A stretch of DNA of 64,000 nucleotides from Saururus chinensis (Eukaryota > Streptophyta > Magnoliopsida > Piperales > Saururaceae): contig CP141149.1 of NCBI GenBank assembly GCA_035235625.1, positions 3,133,001 through 3,197,000 of the forward strand. The letters are read 5' to 3'. Below the pieces are notes generated by a model, which had not been told where the DNA came from, made no database searches, and saw nothing but the letters and a program-made list of their open reading frames with translations. Position 1 is the stretch's first letter; the number at the start of each line of letters is the position of its first letter. The position numbers were made by a program, and so were the translations under genes. Of this stretch, positions 35,236 through 45,700 are shown one piece after another.

Positions 35236-35564
35236 TGTTGTGAACGTTTTAGGGGATGCTAGGGGCTGCCATTGGGTCCAAGTAGTAGGGTAATTGAGGT
35301 TTTAATATAATAAGGGCATTTAGTTAATTTAGTTAATTAGGTAATTAGTAATTGATTATAATTATGCTAATGGGCCTTAGGTGCGTAGTTAGCCTATTTA
35401 AATGTAAGGGCTACACCCTAAGTTGATTAGTAAATAATTAATTATCTGATCTTCTTCCCTTTCTTCTGTGCTTCTTCCCTTTCTGTCTAATGACCATGTC
35501 ATCCACTCTTCCCTTTCCCAATCTCCCTGCGCCACTCCATGCTTGTGGGTAATCATCCACATCA
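35236..35564 (+). repeat. 5' LTR of element H
   Basis: It runs from TGTTGTGAACG to CCACATCA and is followed directly by the primer binding site. It pairs with 56866-57180; a block of about 25 bases at 35415-35440 is absent from the right copy, and a short segment near 57020 is absent from the left copy. Confidence 0.85.
35395..35403 (+). promoter_or_regulatory. TATA-like box in 5' LTR of H
   Basis: tatttaaat within gcctatttaaatgtaaggg is conserved in the right LTR at 57040-57048. It is the likely core promoter of H. Confidence 0.5.
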
Positions 35565-35579
35565 TTGGTATCAGAGCGG
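35565..35579 (+). other. Primer binding site of element H
   Basis: ttggtatcagagcgg follows the LTR end CATCA and matches the plant initiator-Met primer site. Confidence 0.8.
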
Positions 35580-35594
35580 TTTCAATCCCCGGCC

Positions 35595-35760
35595 ATGGTT
35601 CCTACCTCAGTGTCCACAAACAGCCAGAAGGACGTTCCTGCTGCAGCCGACAAACCCACTCTATCCAAGATCATGGCTGTGTTGCAGGCCATGAACGTGC
35701 GTCTGGAAAATATGGAGGCGAGGAGCAATGCAGTTGCACAGGCTGCATGTGCTAGGCCAC
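35595..35760 (+). CDS. Short gag-like N-terminal segment of H
   Basis: From the ATG at 35595, 30 bp after the primer site, the frame reads MVPTSVSTNSQKDVPAAADK and then LSKIMAVLQAMNVRLENMEA, a helical stretch with coiled-coil character. Such a start right after the primer site is common for plant gag proteins. The frame stays open to 35933, but past about 35760 it looks unlike protein, probably because of a frameshift. I cannot assign it to a defined gag family. Confidence 0.4.
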
Positions 35761-36548
35761 CCCCTGCTGTCCGTCACAACTTCCAGAAAAGCACCGCCTC
35801 CTCCACCAACCACCTCCTCCATCGTTGGCAGATCCGCCACCGTGGTTGCCCGACGTTCAGCAAGGTGCTTATCGGCCACAACTTGACAACGGCGATGGTG
35901 GAGAATGGGGAGGAATCATTACCTCTTCCCTGATTCAACTGACACCGCAGCGCAACTGCCCCACTGTGATTTCCGCTAGTCCAGTTTACCGCATCCATAG
36001 CCATTCTGGCAATTGCATTGACACCGAAGCAAAGGCCGTGACTTTATTGGGGGGCTGGACATGTAGCCGTCGACCGGTAACATCCCCATCAGATTTGTGC
36101 CCATTTTGTCTGCACAAAACCCTCGGGCCAAGCCTTGACTCTGGCGATTCCACAGCAGGCTTTGGCAACAACAGGGTTCCATCGCCCAGCCGGATGTTGT
36201 GTAGTCCCTTGGAAAGCCGGCAGATATTAAAGGTCCAGAAGGAGTGCCCTACCAACAAGAACACAATGGCCTTTTTCTGTGCTCCGCCTTCCACCAGAAC
36301 GTCGACCGACAGAGCCCCTGCCGCGAGCAACCTGTTCGCCATCTTCCCCTCCACCCAATCAACTCCGTCTCGGTGCAATTGCCTCAAGACAATCTCTGCC
36401 GGTTCGTTTCCTTCACTTTGCTGGCCCTACGATTTCTACAATCTGCTATACTCAGCCATCACCCAGCCGGGATTTACCCCCCAATTCACTGGCACTACCA
36501 TCCAGCCACCGTCGTCATTGCGAGCTAAGGCTGCCGGAATTTCCTTGC
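35761..36548. other. GC-rich segment of H, origin not identified
   Basis: The base composition is clearly more GC-rich than the window average. It is open in several frames: a plus frame of 242 codons (35825-36553) and minus frames of 133 and 68 codons. None has similarity I recognise. The plus frame reaches the insertion site of E and could continue into the sequence beyond it at 54757. By analogy with the right half of H it may be captured cellular sequence. Confidence 0.45.
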
Positions 36549-38211
36549 TGTAATAACCCTAAATTCTAACACAATTTTCTTATATATTTTGTTTCCTGAG
36601 TGTTACTTAAAGCAAGTCGAGACGAGCATAACAAGTAATAAAACACGTAAATCAAAGGTTGGGAACAAAAGTTACGACCTCGAGAAACATGTTCAATCGG
36701 CGGGACCCACTTTTGAAATTTGGGTAAAAAAGTTCTTAAGTGGTCTAGTATCGTAGGGCTCATGAATATGAACTCAACGGTACCAAGAACGCACAAATCA
36801 GAGTTCGGGATAGGGAGATATGATTTTCTAAAAATATAAAAAAAAAATAAATAAATAAAATGGCGGCTCGGCACGGCGCGGCGCGGTGCGGCGCAGTGCA
36901 GCATGCGGTGCGCGCCGAACACTCGATAGGCGCATGTTCACGGTGACGAAAGCTCATTCGTCACTGCACGTGTGATGAACGCACGTTCATCACACGCGCC
37001 CACAGTGCGCGGCGGCGCCAGCAGGCGCCGTCCGTTTTCTGTGGCGGCGCCGGCGGGCACCCACCGAAAAACACCCCTCCTCCCCCATTTAAACACTTCT
37101 CTGGCCAGTTTTTCACCCACATTCGATTTTCAACCTCTTTCACTATTTTCACCATTCCCGACCCATTTTAAGTCCGATTTTTTCACATTCGAAGACCCGT
37201 TTCCTACTAATTCAGGGGTGCTCTATGCACTGGAAGTGTTATTTTCTCAAGTCGACCCCTCTAAGACCTTAAAAAACAAGCCCCTTCCTTAATCTTCCCC
37301 TTTCATCTTTTTACTGTTTATGGACCATTTCCAACCCTTTTTAAACCGTTCCAAAGCCCTACCCTACTAAATCAAGGGCATTCTACGCATTGGAGTGGTT
37401 ATTCTGCTGAAATTCTCATTCAAAGGCTGATATCTTAAGGAGGGACTTTCTTTACTCTACAAGGAGATTTCGTTATATTTTGCACGTGTTATAGGTAGGT
37501 AGCTTTAAATTCTAATCGTATGCTGAGATTTTTATTCGCTAAAGTTTTACTAAAAGTTTTCTATTACTTTATGAAAACAAAAGTTCTGATTTTAAAATCA
37601 TCTCCTCTTTTAGAAAATTTCTCCGAGTTTTGGGCAATCGTGCCGTCTGGATAGTTCTCGGTTCCTCGGAGCTAAGAATTGTTATGATTTTGGATACCGC
37701 CAAATTTGGCATTTGGCTCGCACAGGATTGATATGTCAAGGGTAAATCCCTTCCTTTCTGTCTCGTGTTGCCCCATGGGCGCGGGTGTAAGTGGTCTGGT
37801 ATCGCGATATTCTGTGATTGTGTTTTCTGATTTTTTGAATAATTTCAAAAGAAAAATGGCACGATATGTTCGTATGTGCACGAAGCATATTCTTAGAACT
37901 TAATTTGACCTACTGAGTATGAATTTACTCGCCTACCCTCAGACTCTACAGGTGTTTCACTCGAATCTGAAAGAGTCAACAAAGGGTTTCCTTAAATTAT
38001 AGTCTTGTACTGCTGTTTTTGTACTTTATGTAAATTATTGTATTGACTAATGTACAAAGGCATGTGATGCCCAATTTTGGAAATGTTTGTATAATACAAA
38101 GTGTGTTGTAATTACTGTTTTAGTACACGGTGATCCTTGGCAATTGTAATTAAATTTTGTTACATTTTCAAAATTTGTTTTCTTTTATTCGAAAATATGA
38201 GGGACTCTACA
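36549..38211 (+). repeat. 5' LTR of chromovirus E
   Basis: It runs from TGTAATAACCCTAAATTC to GGGACTCTACA, followed after two bases by the primer binding site. It contains a CpG-rich segment (36860-37080) with hairpins: GTGACGAA/TTCGTCAC (36943-36964) and a 10-bp perfect arm pair GTGATGAACG/CGTTCATCAC (36972-36993). Confidence 0.9.
37087..37094 (+). promoter_or_regulatory. TATA-like box in 5' LTR of E
   Basis: atttaaac follows the GC-rich segment. The right LTR has tatttaaac at the same place (53635-53643), and ttctc follows in both. Confidence 0.45.
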
Positions 38212-38213
38212 CT

Positions 38214-38230
38214 TGGTATCAGAGCCAAGG
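38214..38230 (+). other. Primer binding site of E
   Basis: tggtatcagagccaagg is a full-length match to the plant initiator-Met primer site, two bases after the LTR. Confidence 0.9.
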
Positions 38231-38289
38231 TTCTACTGTCTACTAAAAAGTAATTAAATCAGTCAATACAATTATTAATATTTTATCGT

Positions 38290-38829
38290 ATGTTTTCTTA
38301 TTTAACATTACTTAATGAATTTTTATGTGAAGCTAAACAGATGTCAATGCCCTGGCATAAGACATATCTGTCAAGCAATCTTTATCATTCTACTGCTCGT
38401 AAACTGCCACTTCCAATGGAAGGAAGTTGTAGCAAGAGTATGTACAATGAGGGTAAGACACCCATCAAAATTTCGGACTCAGAAGGTTCCGAAATCTCTT
38501 ACACCACTGGTTCACCCACAAATAGTGATGTGGACGAAATAATAGTTATCCCGGACTCGCTCACTCCAGGAGTAGAGTCTGACGAAGACCCCTCCTTGGA
38601 AGAGGAAGAAGGTGAAAATTCCGACGAGGATGACCTTGATTATATAAAGGACTTTGACCTGAATGAACTGCCCCCACCTGAAGTCGAATGGGTGGAAGAG
38701 TCAGGCGTCCAACATCTCCTCAAAGGGAAGGAAACCAGAAGGCATGGAATGCCCGAGCGGTGCACCTTTTGTGGACTTTTAACCCACTTTTTCTTTGAGT
38801 GCCCTAAAGCTAGGACCTTTCCTCTCTAA
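38290..38829 (+). CDS. Accessory ORF of E: acidic protein with CCHC knuckle, upstream of gag
   Basis: This uninterrupted frame of 179 codons lies between the primer site and gag. Residues 1-45 are unremarkable. Residues about 50-135 are strongly acidic, with a DEDPSLEEEEGENSDEDDLD run. The C-terminus (about 158-171) has CTFCGLLTHFFFEC, matching the C-x2-C-x4-H-x4-C zinc knuckle. Gag downstream has its own knuckle, so this is an additional protein or the start of a larger gag joined by splicing. It is intact although gag and pol have stops. An alternative start is the ATG at 38416 (MEGSCSKSM). The function is unknown; nucleic-acid binding is inferred only from the knuckle. Confidence 0.6.
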   Translation: MFSYLTLLNEFLCEAKQMSMPWHKTYLSSNLYHSTARKLPLPMEGSCSKSMYNEGKTPIKISDSEGSEISYTTGSPTNSDVDEIIVIPDSLTPGVESDEDPSLEEEEGENSDEDDLDYIKDFDLNELPPPEVEWVEESGVQHLLKGKETRRHGMPERCTFCGLLTHFFFECPKARTFPL

Positions 38830-39018
38830 AGTTTTGACAACTTAGAGAAGAAAGTCTGTAAAAATCTCGAGTAAATAGTTCTGTGGGAACAATTTTGATG
38901 TGTACTAAGAGTGTTTGTAAATAACTAACGTAGCTTTTGGGTGTTGTAATTACACTTCAAGGTTGCTATGAAGTAAGCTTGTTTTCTAAAGATCTTGATG
39001 TTACTAATCCATGTTTAG

Positions 39019-40025
39019 ATGACGAACGTTAGTAGTAGCGATGCTCAACCGGTAAGTAGCTCAACTCCACCAGATGTCACTACGCCGGTCACTTTGACAT
39101 CGGGAGATCCTATGACGCACTTCGTGGACTTATTAATGCAAAGAATGACTCAAGGATTCCAATCGAATCATTCCAATCATTCAACTAATTCGGGAGATAA
39201 TACCCACGGTGAAAAGGATAATTTGTTGGAGCGTTTTAAGAAGCTTGCACCAACGTTTACGGGGGAAGATGGCCCTGAGGCCGCTGAAAGGTGGACCTTT
39301 GAAGTTGAACGAATTTTTAAAGCAATGAAGATCCCCGATGATTGTAAGGTGCCACTAGCCACTTTCTCTATGATTGGCGAAGCTGCTTTCTAGTGGCCTA
39401 CGGCAAAAAGAAATTTCTTCCCAGATGGTGATCATATTCAGTGGGAGGAATTTAAAGAAGTATTATATGACAAATATTTTCCTCCTCACGTCCAAGAAAG
39501 AAAGAAAAAAGAATTTCTAGATCTACAACAAGGAACTTTAATACTAACCCAATATGAGAACAAGTTTGTACAGTTACAACGTTTTGCTCCAGACTTTTGC
39601 ACGACGGAATTAAAGAAGACACGGAAGTTTGTGAGTGGCCTAAATAATGGACTACGAGGAAGAGTCATTGGCCACCAACCTACAACTTTTGCCAAAGAGA
39701 TTGAACTAGCCTCTATCCTAGAACAGAATTATATGGAATTTGTGGTTGGACGTAAAGACCGAGGACAAAATAATAGTTTCCGACCCGATGAGAAGAAAAG
39801 GAGACTTACGTTTAACAATCAGAACAATTGTAAGTTTCAAAAGCCCTCAAGATCACCTTCACAGCCAAGGGGACAAAGGAAGCTAGAGAAATGTACTCAG
39901 TGCAGTAAAATCCATCCTTCTGGATCGTGTTATCGTACCGAAAGAAAATGCTTTTTCTGTGGTGAACAAGGCCATTAGATTAGAGACTACCCAAAGAGGA
40001 AAATGCAAGAAGAATCAAAATCGGA
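39019..40025 (+). pseudogene. Gag of chromovirus E
   Basis: From the ATG at 39019: a low-complexity N-terminus, then LLERFKKLAPTFTGEDGPEA, RWTFEVERIFKAMKIPDD, WEEFKEVLYDKYFPPHVQER, KEFLDLQQGTLILTQYENKF and FVSGLNNGLRGRVIG, the usual retrotransposon gag domain of chromoviruses. Near 39945 the knuckle CFFCGEQGH is followed by a stop (TAG at 39976) and IRDYP, with the last cysteine lost. Another stop is at 39394 (TAG), replacing a residue after AAF. Confidence 0.9.
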
Positions 40026-40152
40026 GTAGAAACCAAAACCTCAAGGGCGGGTCTTCGCAATTACAATTAAAGAGGCTCAAGCGTCAACCATAGTCATTCA
40101 AGGTACACTTCTGGTCTTAGATAAATTAGCAAAAATCTTGATAGATCCAGGG

Positions 40153-41334
40153 TGTTGTTACGTCCAAACTAAGACTATGAAGGAGTCTAGTTTAGATTTC
40201 TTTTTTTTACTTGTCAACTGTAGTAAACAAGGTCGATCCACAGGGAAAGCCTTGTGTGACACAGAAAACTATTACGAAGAGAATAGAATAGAGAAGAAAA
40301 GTAAAATAGATAATAAGAGACAATTCAAAGAGAAAGTGCTAAGACATTAAAAATCCACTTGTAATAAATATCTAATGTATACTTTATTCAAATGATAACT
40401 CAATTAAGATCAAATGAAAATTTGTCTCAATCGGAAAATTTATCTTTTAAAGAACTTTGAAATAGAACAATAGTAATTGATTGTTTACTACGTGAAAGTA
40501 TTAAGTGTATAATCACAGGGAATTATAAGCATTCAACGTGCCTTTCGTCAACGCTGAATCAAATAATTGTATAAATTATAAACTCTTTAAATATGAAACA
40601 TCAATTTAAAATGATAAAGAACTTACTTGAATCAAAGTATCCATTAAACATCAAGTACAAGCTTCATTCCTAGCCTTAGCTTGAGAGCTTTAGAAAGCCA
40701 TTACAATAAAACTAAAAACAAAAATACAAAATGAGAGAAGAAAATAGGAGAAGAGAGCTCCAAAGAAGAGAGAATGCCTCATCTATCATGTCCACCCCTC
40801 TATTTATAGGAAAAAAAAGGGTTGCTTCAAAGGGGAAAGTCAAATCATATCTCCAGATTTTATCCTGATTGATTGCCTGATTGGACCCATATATCTTTGG
40901 AATTTAGAATACACTTGTAGCCACGGAAGTCTTCTTTCCATTGCCACCAGAATCGTATCAATCCGAATTATACATAAAAAGATATGATCGAAATACTAAG
41001 GCTGTGTCAATTTGTCCGAATCAACTTCTTTCATAATTTAGTTCTATTCATACAAATCTCAAATCAAATGGGTCCACAAGGTTGTGTTCGACCATTCCAT
41101 GCATGTTTAGACCATTAGGAGCCCATTCTTGACTTTTAAATAACTTTGGATAGTTGGGCTTAACTTCCCCTTCCAGTTGTATCTTGTTGAAGCCTGTTTA
41201 GACATGTAAACTCAATTAAGGTCCAACTAACTTATTCAAAACATAAATAGCCCAAATTGACAATGAATGAACACAAAATAGGATTGGAAATAGAAATTTG
41301 AAAACATTTTATTGAACATTATTTCAATGCATCA
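40153..41334 (-). repeat. 3' LTR of element C
   Basis: It runs from TGTTGTTACGTCC to AATGCATCA on the plus strand, next to the polypurine tract complement at 41335. It pairs over its full length with 48514-49694. Confidence 0.95.
40801..40808 (-). promoter_or_regulatory. TATA box in 3' LTR of C
   Basis: Plus-strand tatttata, read on the minus strand as tataaata followed by gaggggtggac. It is conserved with the LTR of element B (30940). Confidence 0.6.
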
Positions 41335-41348
41335 AATACCCCCAAACC
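41335..41348 (-). other. Polypurine tract of C
   Basis: aatacccccaaacc on the plus strand, that is ggtttgggggtatt on the minus strand, abuts the 3' LTR. Confidence 0.85.
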
Positions 41349-42791
41349 TACTTTTTGCTAGTCCTCGAGCAAAAAAAATTAAAATAATAGAAAACAAAAC
41401 TAACTACTCCTTTTCCGCAGGAAATCTCAATTGCATTTAGCATATGCAATAAGCCTTTAAACCCCTAGCTTACACTAGTGGACGACTTGTGTCTTGTGAG
41501 GGTTTGCAGTGAATCTACCCACAAAATTCAGAACTAGAATGATAAAAGAAAATTAAAATTTAAAAACCACGTCAAATTTACAAATCAACTCCTCCTAAAC
41601 TTGTGACTTCATTTAGTAAAATCAATCATGCATAATATAACTTGTCTTCTGAAACAATAATTCATTCTAACAACTTCATATTGGTGGCAAGTACTCATAC
41701 ATACATAATAGTTTAAGAAAAATAGACATTGCCAAGTAATTATACAATCCCATTATCTTGAATCGAACAACTCAATGTGTCTCATGTCCACTCAGTAATT
41801 TCAATTTTAACACTAAAAAATAGGCATTGGCATCCATTCATCTTCAAGAGATCATAATAGAGAATCATGCAAAACCTTCCTTGAAAAGTAAAACACCCTA
41901 GATCACCTGCCAACTCGTTCAAGATATAATTGCATAGTGTCCTAGAATTTTATGCTCATCTCACATGACATGTGTAAGGCTTAACCTTTTTAAGCTTTCT
42001 ATGAGATCCATATAACAAGTGTTAGGCCAGTGACTCCCAATCCAATTGGCTCAGGGCACTAGGTGTTAAAACACCCCTCAGGCTTAATAACTTGAACCAA
42101 ATAGGCTTCAAGGCTATGCATGTCATAAATTAGTCAACTCTACCTTTTGACTCGAACAACCTATGCTTAGTGAGGCACGCCAAGTCCCGGTCTACTCAAT
42201 AGAGTGACTTTAATTTTTCTTTTTTTTTTTTCTTTTTTTTCTTTTCTTGAGCACATTATACAATCAACTTGAATTGTGTTGACAAAAAGTCCTCGATTGT
42301 TCTACAAACCAAGAATAATGAAGCTCAAAACTCTATCATGATAACATGAAAACTACTAGATCATGCCAAAGTTTTACTCTCATAAGAAAATAATTACTTA
42401 GATTCAATGATATCCACTAAGATGTAAGACCATAATCAAGGGCCCGAATTCTCACTTAGGCAAATATCTTGCTTTATTTTTTTTCAAAATAGGAGCACAA
42501 GAAACCAATATGAAGTAATCAGAACTCAAAATCATTAAATCTGTCAAGTCATATTCTAAGTAGTCTGATGTCATTAAATAAAGTCATATGTCTAGAATAA
42601 GAATCAATGTAAATAAGCAATAAAATAAATCTAATTAATTTTTTCTTCAATTTTTAATTTTTTTAAGTAAAACAAAAAAACATAAAAGAAAAATCTCTTT
42701 CTACACCCCCAAACCTAAACTAAACATTGTCCTCAATGTAAATTTATTTTTTTTTTTTACTTTTTTTTTTGGAAAATTCATGAAAAGAAAA
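41349..42791 (-). other. 3' non-coding region of C
   Basis: About 1.45 kb between integrase and the polypurine tract, without a frame. It is homologous to 20735-22292 of element D. Athila elements often have an envelope-like frame here; none remains. Confidence 0.7.
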
Positions 42792-44060
42792 TCAACCCTC
42801 ATAATTTGGATTTTCAAGAGATGGAGACTCAACTTCAGGGACAAAATGGTATAAAAATGGTTTCAAACGTTGGCCATTAACTTTGAAAATAACACCATTT
42901 TTTGGGTTTTCAATTTCAACAGTTCCATAAGGAAAAACAGTTTTTACAATGAAAGGACCTGTCCAACGTGATCTTAATTTTCCTGGAAAGAGATGAAGTC
43001 TAGAGTTGTACAATAAAACTTTTTGAAATGGCTCAAAAGTTTTTCGTAAAATATTTTTATCATGAAAAGCCTTCATTCTCTTTTTGTAAAGTTTTGAACT
43101 CTCATAAGCATCACGTCTAATTTCCTCTAACTCATTGATTTGCAATTGTCTATTTAAGCCAGCCTTATCAAAGTTAAAATTCAAAGCTTTGATTGCCCAA
43201 TATGCCCTATGTTCCAACTCCACAGGCAAGTGACAAGCTTTTCCAAAAATCAAACGGTAAGGAGACATGCCAATTGGGGTTTTAAAAGCGGTACGGTAAG
43301 CCCAAAGAGCATCGGTTAGCCGTAAAGACCAATCTTTACCATTTGGATTTACCGTTTTTTGTAAAATATATTTAATTTCCCTATTAGAAATCTCAACTTG
43401 TGCACTTGTTTGTGGGTGATAGGGGGTAGCTACTTTATGGGTAATCCCATACTTCCTCATCAAAGCCTCAAAAGGCTTATTGCAAAAATGTGACCCCCCA
43501 TCACTTATAATGGCTCGAGGTGTTCCAAACCTTGAAAATATATTTTCTTTTAAAAAGCGCACAACGACTTTGTGGTTATTGGTTTTGCTTGGAACAGCCT
43601 CAATCCACTTAGAAACATAATCGACAACAACTAAAATGTAAACATAGCCAAAAGAAGGAGGAAAAGGTCCCATGAAATCAATGCCCCAACAATCAAAAAT
43701 CTCAATAACCAATATGGGGTTAAGGGGCATCATATTTCGACGAGAAATGGTTCCTAACTTTTGACACCTTTCACAAGTTTTACAAAATTCATGAACACCT
43801 TTGAAAAGCGTCGGCCAGTAAAAACCACATTGCAAAATTTTAGCGGTGGTCTTTTTAGAGGAGAAGTGACCATCGTATGCTTTAGAATGACAAAAAGAGA
43901 TGATACTTACTTGTTCAGAATCAGGCACACATCTCCTTATTATTTGATCCGGACAGTACTTAAAGAGATAAGGGTCGTCCCAAAAGAAATGCTTTACCTC
44001 GGTGAAGAATCTCTTTTTATCTTGAGGAGACCAATGGTGGGGAACTTTACCTGTCACCAA
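42792..44060 (-). CDS. Integrase of element C (open, 422 codons)
   Basis: Residues H58, H65, C96 and C99 form the HHCC zinc-binding motif. D128 (in WGIDFMGPF), D187 (in IISDGGSHF) and E223 (after QTSAQV) give the DD35E catalytic triad. The C-terminal part has [60 protein letters not shown] and [20 protein letters not shown], typical of the Athila lineage; there is no chromodomain. It is open to the end of the domain, but is separated from RNase H upstream by a stop near 44111. The frame begins inside the polyprotein, not at a true start. Confidence 0.93.
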   Translation of the reverse strand: MVTGKVPHHWSPQDKKRFFTEVKHFFWDDPYLFKYCPDQIIRRCVPDSEQVSIISFCHSKAYDGHFSSKKTTAKILQCGFYWPTLFKGVHEFCKTCERCQKLGTISRRNMMPLNPILVIEIFDCWGIDFMGPFPPSFGYVYILVVVDYVSKWIEAVPSKTNNHKVVVRFLKENIFSRFGTPRAIISDGGSHFCNKPFEALMRKYGITHKVATPYHPQTSAQVEISNREIKYILQKTVNPNGKDWSLRLTDALWAYRTAFKTPIGMSPYRLIFGKACHLPVELEHRAYWAIKALNFNFDKAGLNRQLQINELEEIRRDAYESSKLYKKRMKAFHDKNILRKTFEPFQKVLLYNSRLHLFPGKLRSRWTGPFIVKTVFPYGTVEIENPKNGVIFKVNGQRLKPFLYHFVPEVESPSLENPNYEG

Positions 44061-45047
44061 GTAGTTGGCAATGTCGGCATACCATGGAGGATGTGAGACG
44101 ACAAAAAGTTATTCATCGGGGAATGTGTCTTGGATTGGAATGTTTTCTGAAGAATCAAAAAATTCCAATCTTGAAAAATGATCCGCCACCACATTCTCTA
44201 CTCCCTTCTTGTCTTTGATTATGAGATCAAACTCTTGGAGTAGGAGTATCCATCGGAGTAATCTGGGTTTTGTATCTTGTTTGCTCAAAAGGTACTACAA
44301 AGCTGCATGGTCAGTAAAAATGATAATTTGAGAGCCAATCAAATAGGATCTAAATTTGTCAAGTGCAAATACTACAGCAAGAAGTTCTTTTTCAATGGTG
44401 GAGTAGTTCATTTGGGCACTATTTAAAGTTCTACTTGCATAATGAATTATGCAAGGTTTCTTATCTTTCCTTTGCCCTAAAATAGCCCCAACGGCATAAT
44501 CACTTGCATCACACATAATTTCAAAAAGAAGGTTCCAATCTGGGAGTTGCATGATGGGTGCGGACACTAACATGTTCTTAAGCTTTGTGAAAGCTTCTTC
44601 ACATGCATCCGACCCCTCAAAAGAATGCTCTTTAGATAGAATATTACACAACGGTCTAGATATCACACTAAAATTCTTGATAAATCTTCTATAAAAACCG
44701 GCATGCCTTAGAAAGGATCTAACATCTTTTATGGACTTTGGACTAGGCAAATTAGCAATCAATTCAATTTTTGCCTTGTCCACTTGAATTCCCTGCACAG
44801 AAACAATGTGACCAAGTACTATTCCAGTAGTAACCATAAAATGACACTTTTCCAAATTTAAAACTAGATTTTTCTCTTCACATCTCACCAAAACTTTTTC
44901 TAAGTTATCAAGACAATCATCAAAAGAATCACCAAAAATAGAAAAATCATCCATAAAAACTTCCAAAAACCACTCCACCATGTTACTAAAGATGCTCATC
45001 ATGCACCTTTGGAATGTGGTAGGAGCATTACATAACCCAAACGGCAT
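44061..45047 (-). pseudogene. Reverse transcriptase C-terminal half and RNase H of C
   Basis: The open frame 44295-45047 has MPFGLCNAPTTFQRCMMSIF, the catalytic VFMDDFSIFGDSFDDCL (residues about 30-46) and the RNase H stretches IMCDASDYAVGAILGQRKDK, HYASRTLNSAQMNYSTIEKE and IIIFTDHAAL. A lysine codon after AAL has become TAG (about 44296). Beyond it the frame continues as [20 protein letters not shown] and [10 protein letters not shown], up to a second stop near 44111. Confidence 0.9.
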
Positions 45048-45685
45048 CCTTCGATATGCAAAGGTACCAAATAGACATGTAAAGGTTTTTTTTCTTGATC
45101 TTCAAGTGCAATCTCAATTTGGTTGTATCCTGAATAACCATCTAAAAAACAATAAAATTGATGACCGGCTACCCTCTCTAGGATTTGGTCCATGAATGGC
45201 AAGGGGAAGTGGTCTTTCCTTGTGACAGAATTCAATTTCCTATAATCTATGCACATCCGCCAACCAGTGGTGACTCTAGTGGGAATTAACTCATCATTAG
45301 CATTCTTTACCACTGTCACTCCAGACTTTTTGGGGACAACCTGGGTGGGACTCACCCATGGACTGTCAGAAATCGGGTAAATGATACTCACATCTAATAA
45401 TTTTAGGACCTCTGCTCTCACTACCTCTTTCATGTTGGGGTTTAACCTCCATTGCATTTGTCTCACTGGTTTTGCATTTTCTTCCATGAAGATCCTATGT
45501 GTACAAATTAGGGAACTAATCCCCTTGATATCAGCAATGGTCCACCCAATGGCATTCTTGTGATTTCTAAGGACTTTGAGCAACCTGTGCTCTTGCTCCC
45601 TATCCAACATTGAAGAGACAACCACAGGAAATGTCTTTCCCTCACCAAGATAAGCATATTTAAGTTCAGTAGGGAGGGGTTTCAA
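44999..45685 (-). pseudogene. Reverse transcriptase N-terminal half of C
   Basis: The 228-codon frame contains KVLRNHKNAIGWTIADIKGI, CTHRIFMEENAKPVRQMQWR, WVSPTQVVPKKSGVTVVKNA, GWRMCIDYRKLNSVTRKDHF and CFLDGYSGYNQIEIALEDQE. After EDQEKK the correct continuation is in the neighbouring frame, so there is a single frameshift near 45060. A stop near 45702 separates it from gag-protease. Confidence 0.9.
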
Positions 45686-45700
45686 GTCTAGCTTGGGTGG

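Noticed and set aside
35976-36387. Minus-strand frames of 68 and 133 codons in H
   Set aside because: They are opposite to the reading direction of H and resemble nothing known. GC-rich sequence favours such frames, so they were kept only as part of the unidentified segment.
36566-37292. Several frames of 60-118 codons on both strands in LTR E (and their counterparts at 53110-53986)
   Set aside because: They lie in LTR sequence, appear in both copies with changes and match no protein; they are chance frames helped by GC content.
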